Part shown: positions 10,963 to 22,110 of the stretch, piece by piece
How the letters are laid out: every line of letters begins with the position of its first letter
Position numbering within the stretch: the stretch's first letter is position 1
NCBI RefSeq assembly: GCF_000002235.5
Contig: NW_022145615.1
Coordinates: 34,294,594 to 34,358,593, forward strand
Origin: Strongylocentrotus purpuratus
Lineage: Eukaryota > Echinodermata > Echinoidea > Camarodonta > Strongylocentrotidae
Direction of reading: 5' to 3'
DNA: 64,000 nucleotides
The notes under the pieces: model-generated
The model's database searches: none
The model's input: only the letters and a program-made list of their open reading frames with translations
Told to the model about the DNA's origin: nothing
Made by a program: the position numbers and the translations under genes

Positions 10963-11520
10963 TATTAGTTACTCAGGCAACTAGACCCACGGACAGTTGC
11001 CCTTTAATTATTTATCCTGCTATAGTAAACTGTTGTCCGAGAGGAGTATGAAGTAACATTTTAGAGAGTGGGCTTGTCCGAATTGTCATATGGACACGTA
11101 TATGATGGAATTATATAGTTGTGTTGTAAATATGGTGATTATTGTGACATCTTAATTGGTTTATTGTGATCATGCGTCTAAGGATATACATGTGTGGTGC
11201 AAATAATGTAAATAATATTAATGAAAACAAAAGTTATGAGTTCCTACATAGCTGTTGTTAACGAATTATTGTTTAAAAGATTTTACTAATTTTCGTCGTT
11301 TATTATGTTTACGAAATTACGCAAGGCTTCTCTCTGACTGTTGATTTGTTATAAAAATTAGAACTACATGGTTACATTGTTTGAGATGGATAATCAATTT
11401 TCCTTCTTTTTTTTTTCATTTTTCGTCAGTGAAAACCAGTGGCGTGGATGTGCAGGAAAACTGTGTCTCCAAGAGACTGGCAAAAGAGAAAGCGGGAGAG
11501 AGAGAAAGAGAGAGAACAAA

Positions 11521-11557
<37 letters not shown>

Positions 11558-12313
11558 GAGATGGAAGAGAAAAGGGAAGGGAGAGCGGAGAGAGAGTTGT
11601 GTGTGTTTTTTTTTTTTTGGGGGGGGGAGGGTAACAATGTTATAATACGACAATTTTTATTGCATCTCAATTATAAACCTATAACAGCGCCGGCCCGGCC
11701 GCCCTGCCAAGAATACAGATGATAACATGTGGCAGATTCACTGATCTTTACGAATTATCATTACTTTCTTCGTAGAGGTAACTGACATCTATACGACTCT
11801 ACTAAAGCTATATGGTGTTTAATCCATAGAGGGGGTCGTTCTTCATATCACATAGGAAGCTTTTGTCTATGGTCAAACAATTTTCTCCGAAGTTCCTAAC
11901 ATTCTCGTCTTTCTCCCGATTCTCCGCTCCATCATCATCAAGAACTTGAACACAAGCGACTGAAATAATCTCCATCAACTATTATAGACTAATATCTCAA
12001 AACTCAATTGCCGCCTTGAATATGAATTTTTATTTTGCATTGACCTACTCCGTACGATATATTACTATTTAATTATGCATATAAGAAACACTCTGCTTTT
12101 AATTTCATATAATATAATCATAGTAAGATTATAATGATTTTGTGGAGTAGTATACCCTCTGGATTCGGTATTTGAAGAAAAACAGAATTAGAGAAACAAC
12201 TGAACAAAAGCAAAGAAACAAAAATAGAAGAACTATGAAAATAGAAGTTGAAGAAGAAGATGAAGAAGAACAACAACAAGAAGAACAACAACAATAACAA
12301 CTAAAACAACAAC

Positions 12314-12366
<53 letters not shown>

Positions 12367-12978
12367 CAATGATAATGATAATAATAATAATATTGATAAT
12401 AAGACAAATAATGAGAAGAATAACATAACATTATACTAGACAAAATGAGAAACAGATGTTTCTAAACTGAGAAGATAAAACCCTATAGCTGAGATCTTAA
12501 GAAATTGTCATCTATTAGCCATATCCGACAGGACACCCCCCCCCTCCCTCCTTCCCTCCAGACATAGGCTTACGTCATTGCATTGTTTAATTAGGTTCTT
12601 TCAATATGAAATGGCACTGGTAAATGAACGGACCCGGGAACGGACCGGAGAAGAAGAAGAAAAAAAAACTGAAAGAAAAAAAATTGTTTAGAAAAAGGAA
12701 AAAGTAAAGAGGAGAAGGAAATGAAAATAGCAACAACAAAAAAGCTAAAGAATAGGAAGAGGATAGGGGGTCAGGAGGAGGAGGAGGAGGAGGAGGAAGA
12801 AGAAGAAGAGGAGGAAGAGGAGGAGGAGGAGGACTTTAGCTGGGAATAGATGATGTATGTCGATGATGATGATGATTGATTGATTTTTATTCATTAAGCG
12901 ATCCAACATACAACAATATACAGTAATAACAGATCAAAAGTATGTCAGCTTGAACAGGATAACCCACGAAAGCTCGAG
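10963..12978. other. Non-coding with purine-rich microsatellites
   Basis: Contains (GA)n at 11488-11555, (AAC/AAT)n at 12270-12420 and GAA/GAG runs at 12645-12835. No gene. A segment near 12870-12960 resembles a dispersed-repeat 3' end but cannot be assigned. Confidence 0.5.
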
Positions 12979-12987
12979 ATGAGTGGT

Positions 12988-12988
12988 A

Positions 12989-13026
<38 letters not shown>

Positions 13027-13198
13027 AATGATGATGATGATAATGACGATGATGATGTTGGTGATGATGATGATGATGGTAATGATGATGATGATGATGA
13101 TGGTAATGATGATGATGATGATGATGATAATAATGATGATGATGATGATGATAATGACGATGATGATGTTGGTGATGATGATGACGATGATGATGGTT

Positions 13199-13239
<41 letters not shown>

Positions 13240-13475
13240 AATGATGATGATGATAATGACGATGATAATGATGATGATGATAATGATGATGATGATAATG
13301 ATGATAATGACGATGATAATGCTGGTGATGATGATGATGATGATGGTGGTAATGATGATGATGATGATATGATGGTAATGACGATGATGATGTTGGTGAG
13401 GATGATGATGATGATAATGACGATGATAAAGATGATGATGATGATGATGATGTTGGTGATGATGATGATGATGGA
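12988..13475 (+). repeat. (GAT)n complex microsatellite
   Basis: Nearly 490 bases of GAT with AAT, GAC and GTT variants. Larger blocks such as the segment around GATGATGTTGGTGATGAT recur. The frames give poly-Asp (190 aa, 12979-13551) or poly-Met and are low complexity. I do not call a gene. Confidence 0.92.
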
Positions 13476-13551
13476 GCGAAGAAGGTCGAGGATAAACAGG
13501 AAGTTTGAAAACTATAATATGGTAAGGTTTACGAAGCGTACTAGTGCATAA

Positions 13552-13979
13552 TGCAGCTGGCTATACCTAGTGAAAATTGCATTGATCAACATTATATCAC
13601 ATTTCTGTGTGGAACCCTGATGCGGATGTTAGCTGAGCTTCGCTGAGAAATCCCTTGAAATGATCACTTTCTGATTCTATGTAAGTCACTATGATTGCTT
13701 ATTAAACTGAAACTAGAGAGTAATGTTTATTCGCTCTCGGATGGGTTGTTGCTGCTTATATTTAAACAGAACAGAAAAAGGTATCTTCTCGTAAATAGTT
13801 CGTGCATTTTGTCAACAACAGTCCCAGACGTTCAGATTCACGCTTGGAACGTCTTGCAACATCTTGCAATCGGTAGTGTTGACTGTTGAGTGCTGTGTTT
13901 ACAATTTATCTCTGATCCTGACACACGAAAGCACATTCTTTATTAACGTTGCATATGTTCTCCGCCTAATGTATATGAA
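13552..13979. other. Non-coding stretch
   Basis: No supportable feature. A 64-aa frame at 13695-13889 lacks family features. Confidence 0.4.
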
Positions 13980-14611
13980 GGGGTGACCAAAGTTCGCGGA
14001 CATTTTAGAACATATTACAAAAAGTGATATTCGATCTGTGATTTCTCACATTCTACACAACTTTATTTATTTCAATTATTACCAAATGGACGGCAAAGTT
14101 TTTTACTACAGATTGGTTTAACTAGAAAAATTTACCGTCAAAGGATTTCGGAGATATCGCGATCTAAAAATTCGATGTCCGATCGTGCGTGCGCGCTGCA
14201 TCTAAAAAAGTCATAAAAACAATGAGACCTAACTTCACGCACGATGGTTTACAGTTGATTTATCAAAAAATGCGATTCATCAAAAATAAGGTAATATCAT
14301 AATTTGCAAGGCAAGATATCGTACAATCAGTTAGTACCACTCTTTACTTACAATTTTGAGGATTTCTGATCTCAAAATGAAGATTTCCAGACCCTTATCG
14401 GTAAGTTGATAATTTTTCGGAACGGACGCAAATAATTGCAAAATTTGCCGATCTTTTGTCAATATTTTCACAATTTCGCACCCACTTCTAAAGAAAATTT
14501 CGTTTCTGGGTAATTTTATGACCCTCTTTCCATTGGTGATATCAGATTTTCGAAATCTTACCGATTTTTTGAGAAAGCGAACTTTGGTCACGCGCGAACT
14601 TTGGTCACACC
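13980..14611. mobile_element. TIR element of unknown superfamily, ~632 bp (candidate)
   Basis: The left end GGGGTGACCAAAGTTCGCG and the right end, read in reverse as GGTGTGACCAAAGTTCGCG, are inverted. The right end carries a second partial copy (GTGACCAAAGTTCGC) just inside. No transposase ORF and no clear target duplication, so the class is open. Confidence 0.6.
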
Positions 14612-15165
14612 GCCATACAGTTAGTGTGGTTGTGTTGGCTCGTTGTTGGCTAGGTTTACATTCATATCTGTGGTTCCCCCTGAATTGCGATATCATTTTG
14701 TTAAATTTATTTGTTATTGTTGTAAATCCTCTTTTTTTTCTTGAATAATAATATTAATAATAATAATATTAAACCGAAACAGAAATTCTTTTTGCCCAAT
14801 TGATCGTGAGCCCAGGAGCCACTGAGCAGCGCCAGATCGACGTTGCTTTATCCCTATTGTTGAACGCCAAACAAGGTAGCAACAACTCCCATCTTTTAAC
14901 GTCTTTTGGTATGACGCGGCCGGGGTTGTATTATTGTTTGTATTTCTCCAGAAATCTATATTCTGTGTAATTATTTTCTTTTCTGATCTAGATCCTATCC
15001 AGCTTGTGTGTTTCTATAGAATGGGGCATCATCTGTACTTGAATAGCATAATGCAGACATTGTCATTCCAGTTTAATACACATTTATTATGTGATAGATA
15101 GGTTAAAAAACAAAACATTGAATTTGTTTATTTTTGTTGACTAGATTATGAACAAAAAATATATT
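14612..15165. other. Non-coding with possible SINE remnant
   Basis: Has an AAT run at 14745-14771. GACGCGGCCGGGG near 14913 resembles the downstream part of a tRNA-derived SINE, but no promoter boxes are intact. Confidence 0.3.
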
Positions 15166-15610
15166 TAAAGTGAAATTCAACCTTGATGGCAAACTTCTCC
15201 ACAAGAAAGCAGGCGTAAATATTCATAAATGAATGACACACGCCATTTAAACTAAAAGAACAACAGGAAAAATCAACAAAGCAGACTGGTGAAAGTTTGA
15301 ATGAAAGTTATGAATTTTTGAAAGTTGTAATCACTTGGTATAAGTAGGCCTATGGGCTCTTTAAATTGGCTGAGTCAGTAATGTCTGTGTGATATAGTGG
15401 CGGACAACTTTCCCATATGTTCCAACACACAAAATGACTACGATTTCAGTTTTTCAAAAATGTATGACTCAGTAGGTTCTTTCTCTTGTAGAGGACCTAC
15501 ACGGAGTCATGTATAATATGCTATCCATAATATATTTTTTAGAATTAGAGTAGTGCCCCAAGGGAGAAATTGATGATATTTTTGTACCTGACAAACGGGA
15601 GCGTTGTCTG
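15166..15610 (+). repeat. Dispersed repeat family, copy 1
   Basis: Shares with 16600-16925, in the same orientation, TTCAA(A)CCTTGAT, TATGGGCTCTT, TCAGTAATGTCT, AGTGGCGGACAAC, TAGAGGACCTA and GTAGTGCCC. Divergence is substantial and no coding capacity is seen. Confidence 0.7.
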
Positions 15611-16599
15611 TGTCTACATGTACGTCACAATCCATGGACCAAATTGCCCCTTTGAGATTCGCACTTATTTAGTGATCTGATATTTCAAACATTCATACAT
15701 GTGAATCTCTTATTATTGGTCTAAGTTATGTAATACTGTCACCATTCTCTTTATATTATTTTCTACTTTCATACTAATGAACTTTTTGCAAGCCTCGGAT
15801 TGCCCTTTCAAGTTCAATTTATTAAAATTAAGAGTCGTATATAAGGGTCTAAATTATAAGCCTCTAACTGTCTATTTCAAAACAAAATTAGGTCTCCTAT
15901 GAGAGGAAATATAGCAATATCAAACAAATTTTTAGTAAATTATTAAGCTTAAACATCCTGAACAAATGCAAATGATATTGGATTTTGTGTGTGATAATAT
16001 AATGTTGACATTCATTTTTATTATTTTTGTTTGACTCTACAGTGCGAGAGACATTGCTGAACATTTCAAAATGTAGTTAATCAAGGCATGTATAGAGCTA
16101 CTGGGCTGAATCAACAAGAATGGACATTACATTCGCTGAATTTACGTGCAATGACTCCCCTGTCCAATTGAGGTGAGTAGTCTAATGTTCATTTTTTTGA
16201 ATAAGAGTTTCTCCAAGGTTCCATTAATCAATTCATTTATTTGTTCATTTATCTATTGGTTTATTTATTTATTTATTTATTCATTTTTTGTTTTTTAATC
16301 CACATCTGATTTTATTAATTTCATTTCAATTACTTTTACTTTTTTCTTCATCATATGTGTAGTACTCTGGTTACAATCGGAGTAGTAAAACTAGCTGTTA
16401 AAGCTTGTATGTACTTGTATCATAAATTTCCTGGTTCATGTATATTAGAACATGTAGAAACTGAAAGTAATATTATGAGTACTTATGCCGTGTAGTAGGT
16501 TGTGCAGCTACATGTACTTTTATTAATGATAAATTAATAAATTATGAATATAAATTTTCACACTGTTTGAAATGAGGCTTCCTTTGTGTTGAGCTTAAA

Positions 16600-16925
16600 G
16601 GGGATTCAAACCTTGATATCAAACTACTCTAGAGGAAAGCAGAAAAAGCTGTAATCATCATTAAAAGGTATGGGCTCTTCAAGTTAGCTGAATCAGTAAT
16701 GTCTTTGTGATGAAGTGGCGGACAACGTTCAAATTGTTCCAAATCACAAAATGTCTGAATTTAATTTCCCCCCCAAATTTATAACTCAGAAGGGTCAATT
16801 CTCTTTAGAGGACCTATAATAATCTGCTATCCACAGTATATTTTGAGTAGTGCCCAAAATGAGATGGCACTATGGAGAAAAACTAAAATTAATGATATGT
16901 GCATGGCAAATAGGGTCTTAAGCCG
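16600..16925 (+). repeat. Dispersed repeat family, copy 2 (shorter)
   Basis: Second, internally deleted copy of the sequence at 15166-15610, with the same ordered landmarks. The class is not recognised. Confidence 0.7.
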
Positions 16926-19410
16926 TGCTCTGTGTGCAACAGGGGCCCAGGCATTTCCTTTTGTGTAGGATGGGTTGGCCTGTAACAAAGAATTCTGTGC
17001 ACAACATTGAAAGGAATCAATACTCCTGTTAGAGAAAATTCATTGATTTGAGTTTAGAGAGGGATACTCGATCAATGTAAATTGTTAAGTGTATTTCATG
17101 ACTTAAAGAATAAAGAATAATTGTGTTCAAAGGGTTGTTTTCAGGAATTTTAGATTACCTTTATATCAATATCCGATGCAGGTAAACACTACTCCCATTC
17201 TGAACTGACTGAACTAAACCTAACCATATCTGTTGTACATGAAGTATTCTTAGTCCAAATGGATGTTAATTGTTTGGGATATCACTTTTGCAATAAAAGA
17301 ATTAAAGAAACTGGTACAAATAGCTTTAAAACAAAAAGGCTGGTACATAAAGAAACGCTGGCACTGAATGTAAAATACAACATGTATGGTGTTGGTCTAA
17401 TAATCATTAGTCATGTCATTGCTTCTAAACGTGTAATTCAGTTTATCAGAATGACAGTTTGATACAAAATGATGTATGGTATCATTAAGCTCACAATTGA
17501 GGAAGTAGAGTTAATTACTATCATATCCTGATGGTATGGTCTTGTATGAGTGCAATAAATCATACATGTAACTTTTGATGATCAGGGCTTTTTTTTTTTT
17601 TTTTTTTACACATGTGAATTAATGTATATACTGCTTTTTATATTTTGCCAAGCTACTTTATTACATGCATACACATTTATGTAAAATGTACCGGTAAATA
17701 AATATATAGTGCTCTTACAATGTATTCAATCCATTGTGTCATGTGCTTTTGAATGAAACATAATATAAAGGTTACTTGTTGAGAAGTGACAAGGTAGAAA
17801 TATGTTTTAGAATAATCACTGTATTAAACCATCCTTTGTAATTGGAGTATAATCAAAATTGTGTTTTCTTGTTAATTAAAATGGTTGCTCAAAATTTTCT
17901 CTTCTTATGATGTCATAACTAAACTATAAGTACATGTATGTGCGTTTATGTTGTATTGTTTGTAGCTAATAAAATAAATATGTGGAATTACGTCAACATG
18001 AGTTTGTGTTCGTTGTAAATGTTTGTGCAAATAAAAAATGTGTAGATTTTACTTTCAAGCACTGTGTTAAGATGTACTTATAGTTCTACCAGACTGGAGA
18101 ATGGTCATCTTTCTTATGAGAAAATTTCAAACATTTCTAGGTTGATTCTATTTATGATCATATGACCTTGCATTTGAAGTCTTTTAGTCATAAACCTGGA
18201 CTTCCATTAAAGATGAATGTTTTCTAGAAAAAGTTCAGTGTTTTTTATGCTTATCAGCTCTTTAATGTGAAGTCTTTCAGTCATAAATCTAAGTTTGCAT
18301 TATGAAGGATTAACTGTTTTAATGATGTTTTTTTTTCTTCTTCTTCTTACCTTACTGCTACAAAAAAGACAATGCTTCTAATCTAGAGACCTATCATTTA
18401 AAGACTTTTCTAAGAGACTTGGTGAAATTTTAAGGACTATTGTCTTACCAAAGGGCATTAAGGTTTCAACCGTTGACTTTCTAGATATGAGGCTGCTGCT
18501 CACCACTGAGCCATCACATGATTTGTAAAACAAAAGTGAAATTGTCTGAATTTATTTAAGTGTAATTTAGAATATCATATTTATTTGTTGGAGACCATTA
18601 TTGGCTGGGTAGGCCTACATTGCTCTGGTAAACAAATCTTGCATAGTAAACACTATGTAGGATATCATTATAGAAATAAAACGTGCCATTTTTGGTGAAA
18701 AGTCATTGGTTGGCTTGATAAGTTAAGGAAATTCTGTGTACCCTGCTTGTCTGAAAATGCATCAATCCTTTCTTGCAGTAGTTGAGTGAGGGCAGCAGAC
18801 ATGAATTGCCTACAGGTCTTGATGGAAGTACAGTCATGTAGATCCAAGAAAAATGTGAATAAAATGAAAGTGTGTGATGGGTACATTGTTTTAGGATAGT
18901 AGGCTGATATTACACAAAGTCTAATTTTTTTTAAATTATGCAAAATTGATAAGGTGTTACAATCTGCTTAATTTTTGAGACCTTTTTTTGTAATTCTCAT
19001 TTGTAGGTAAAGTACTCTTTGATATAGCAAAGACACCTATACTGGTGAATATTGAAAAGGTATATCATTTAGCCACATTATACTCATTAGCCCCATTATA
19101 CTCATTAGCCCGGACATGTTTATTAAGAATGGCAGTCCTTCATGACAGTTGTCTTAGCTTATGTTGTCTGTGTTTCTTGGAAACACTTATCATCTGTTGA
19201 TGATACAGGATAATTCATTTCACCCAATCCATGTCTTTAACTTGTGAATCCACTAATTAACCACCATGTTATGATTTAAGAATCGATTATTGCTCCTGGT
19301 CAATCAATCGTCACAATATGGTCTCTATTTACCATGCTCATTAAGATACAATGTATAGTAGTAGTTCAGTGATCTCATATGATACCTGACTATTGATCTG
19401 GCTATACTGA
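16926..19410. other. Non-coding stretch with a SINE-like remnant
   Basis: No gene. On the minus strand near 18445-18525, GATGGCTCAGTGGTGAGCAGC resembles a tRNA A-box region and GGTTGAAACC a decayed B box, suggesting an old SINE. A T-run lies at 17588-17609. Confidence 0.35.
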
Positions 19411-19650
19411 GGGGTCAGTGACACAAAGACGTAACTCAATTTTGGCCATTTTGAGAAAAAGTGGTTTATGTGTCACTGAGCACTTAAGCCTTATAGAGTT
19501 GAGTCTATGTTTCACTAGCCATTAACTTCAATTGGGCGTTGGGAGGAGTTAAGTCTCTGTGTTTCCTGGAAAGTCCACATGTTTCTGAACGTTTTGCCTC
19601 ATTTTGGCAAAATATGGAGTTACAGTATGTCTTTGTGTCACTGAACCGTC
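19411..19650. mobile_element. MITE-like element with CAGTGACACAAAGAC inverted ends
   Basis: TCAGTGACACAAAGAC at 19415-19430 is the reverse complement of the sequence ending at about 19644, and both continue into a (C)GTAACTC-like block. About 240 bp, non-coding. No target duplication identified. Confidence 0.6.
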
Positions 19651-19651
19651 C

Positions 19652-19756
19652 ATATCGTCGCTGTTTTCACGAAGTGACGGTAGTGAAAACAAATTGCATT
19701 CACTTTGCGTTACGATTTTCCTCACTACCGTCACTTCGTGAAAACAAGGACGATAT
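19652..19756. repeat. 105-bp palindrome (hairpin) next to the preceding MITE
   Basis: Arms 19652-19686 and 19722-19756 are inverted with only a few mismatches (both contain TTTTCACGAAGTGACGGTAG, on opposite strands), around a ~35-base loop. It could be a minimal foldback element or part of the adjacent MITE. Confidence 0.75.
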
Positions 19757-19769
19757 GATATACAACGAT

Positions 19770-22110
19770 ATAGGTCTGTAGAGCTGTGATAGAGAAAGCC
19801 GAAGCTGTTATTGATGTTTATGGCATCCAACACTTTGACACTAATTAGCTACTACAGACTGATAAGACCTTGTTTTGTGATCTCATGCACGATTATTATC
19901 TGGCCCTCTATGATATATCGCGATCTGTAGAGCTGAGAATAAATTATGCCGAGTGGAACAAAAAGTGAAGCCGTTATTGATGTAGTACGGTAGCAGTGCT
20001 CAAAAGACACGGGGGCGGTGGGCGATTCGCCCCTGTGAGCTACATGTACATAATCGCCCCCGTCAGGTTGCTCATGGGGGCGATTGCAAAATTAAAAATC
20101 GCCCCCGTGGAATTATAAAATAAAGATTATCTTTCCTGTTATAACTTTAACACAATATTGAGCTGCCAAGTGAAAATGTGATATTAAAGCAGGGGGTGGG
20201 GGGGTGGGGGGGGGGGATGCTGGAGAGGAGGACTACTAATCTATTTTTTTTTAGGGGGGGGGGGGGAGTGAAGCGCCGTTTTAGCATGACTTTCTTTTTA
20301 ACTCTTACTTTCACCTATCTCAGATAACCCTAAGTTTTTGGTTGCTGCTCTATATGTAGTTGATAATGCATGATTAAAATAAAGAGAGAGAGAGAGAGAG
20401 AACCACCATCATTTTGCAATGGTTCAGGGTTCGTGTAATGTACATTTGAAACCATTTCTTAGCGTCTCAACCCTAAAAAAATAGCAAAACTATTTTTGAG
20501 GAAAAGCATTATACTGAATTAAATAAAGAATAGTAGCTTTATATTGGATCATACTAATACTGATACGGGCTAAAGACAATGTGGTATTTGTATAGAGGTA
20601 TTCCAAAATGACATTCTGATAATCAACATTTGTTCTGGTATCATAACGTATATATGCATAATACAACTGATCTTTATGATTTCTTAACATGACATAGCTT
20701 CTTCTCCCCCTGCAAACAAAAAAGAAAACAAGGTTATTTAATAAAAGGATCATGCGACAAATATTCATTGTGATTCAAATTGATGCAAGGATTTTTTTGA
20801 ATAAGCAATGCTTCTTACCAGAATCTTCTTTGTAAAAACGACTTTTACAAATTTCAGCCATGCAAATCTGCCACTGTGTTGTAAGATCACTTTCAGATTA
20901 GGAGAAGTGTATTCTTTAATGAGTATTTTACATTAAATGGAACGTCTCAACTCAGTAAGCATGGCTGAGATTTGTAAAAGTTGTTTTTACAATGAAGATT
21001 CGGGTGAATAGCAGTGCTTATTCAAACAAATATTCGCATCAATTTGAATCACAATCATTATTTGTCGCTTAATCGTTTTTAACGACCTTGTTTTCTTTCT
21101 CGTTTGCAAGGGGAGAAGAAGATATGTCACGTTAAAGACATCATAAAGATCAGTGTTGTATGCGTATATATTATATACACAGGCCAGTAACAGCTATGTA
21201 GCTTGTAAATGTGTAAGAGGGAAAATGCTGATTGAAATGATAATGATGAAATAGCAAATAATTGAGGAGTATCATAGGTACCAATTCAATGGATATTTGT
21301 ATAAAAAAGAGCCCCCGTCAGTACTAAAAGAGCCCCCGTGAGAAGGCTCACGGGGGCTCTTTTTTTTGGGTGGGGGGGGGGGGGGGGGGTAGAAGAGCCC
21401 CAGTGGACAAAAAATTAATTTGAGCCCTGTATGGTAGTTAACACTTCAATTCTTGACAGCGACATGTAGTCTTGATTATTTGACCATGTCCATGAAGATA
21501 GTGCTGTGATCACATGTATATCATGTTTGAGCCGAAACATATTTTTATCCATATCCTAGATTTCAGGAGAGCTGTGAATAAAATGATACTGTGTGGAATA
21601 GAAAATGAAACTGTTGACCATATGGTATAAACATTTCAAAACTTGGCAGCGACATTTAGCATTACTTTGATCATGTGATATGTCACAATGTTTTTATCCT
21701 TATTCTGCATTGAAGTCAGCTTGCTTAAGTAAAATACTTAGATGTCATCTGAATACAAGATCAGAAATTTTACTTAGCCAAACAAAATTTTAAGTAACAC
21801 ACCGTCTTATTCTGCAGCCTGAATTGAATATGATCCCTCGTTTATATTTCAGTAGAGTTGTGAACATTGTGGAGTAGAAAGTGAAGTTGTTATTGATGAT
21901 CTTATGGTATTCAATACTTCAACACTTGACTGTCTTGACATCATACTATACATAGATGCCAGTTCATGTCGTTTTGTATTTTCACTATGGATCTTGGCAT
22001 CTTGCCGATAGTTTTCAGTAGAATTATGAATACATTATACTTAGTGGAATATTAACTAAAACTGTAATGATGAGCATATGGTATTCAATTCTCAAGGCTT
22101 TCTCGAGGCT
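19770..22110 (+). repeat. Diverged tandem repeat, about five units, split by a transposon
   Basis: Units with the order (C)TGTAGAGCTGTGAAT - GTGGAAT - AAGTGAA(G)C(T)GTTATTGATG - TATGGTA - CACTTCAA - CTTGACA recur near 19775, 19924, 21555, 21850 and 22015. The second unit is interrupted by the element at 19994-21429. Confidence 0.65.
19986..21437. mobile_element. hAT-type foldback element, 1436 bp
   Basis: The element is 19994-21429 with ends CAGTGCTCAAA and (reverse strand) CAGGGCTCAAA, flanked by TACGGTAG and TATGGTAG (7 of 8). Inside, about 20640-20868 and 20957-21180 form a long imperfect inverted repeat (for example GATTCAAATTGATGC against GCATCAATTTGAATC). Multiple GCCCCCGT blocks and G-runs lie near both ends. 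No transposase. Confidence 0.78.

Noticed and set aside
10575..10968. Overlapping Pro-rich and Gly-rich ORFs near the GRL 3' end
   Set aside because: They arise from the C60 tract inside a MITE and carry no other coding signal.
12979..13551. 190-aa poly-Asp ORF
   Set aside because: It is a direct translation of a GAT microsatellite. All frames are low complexity and there is no gene context.
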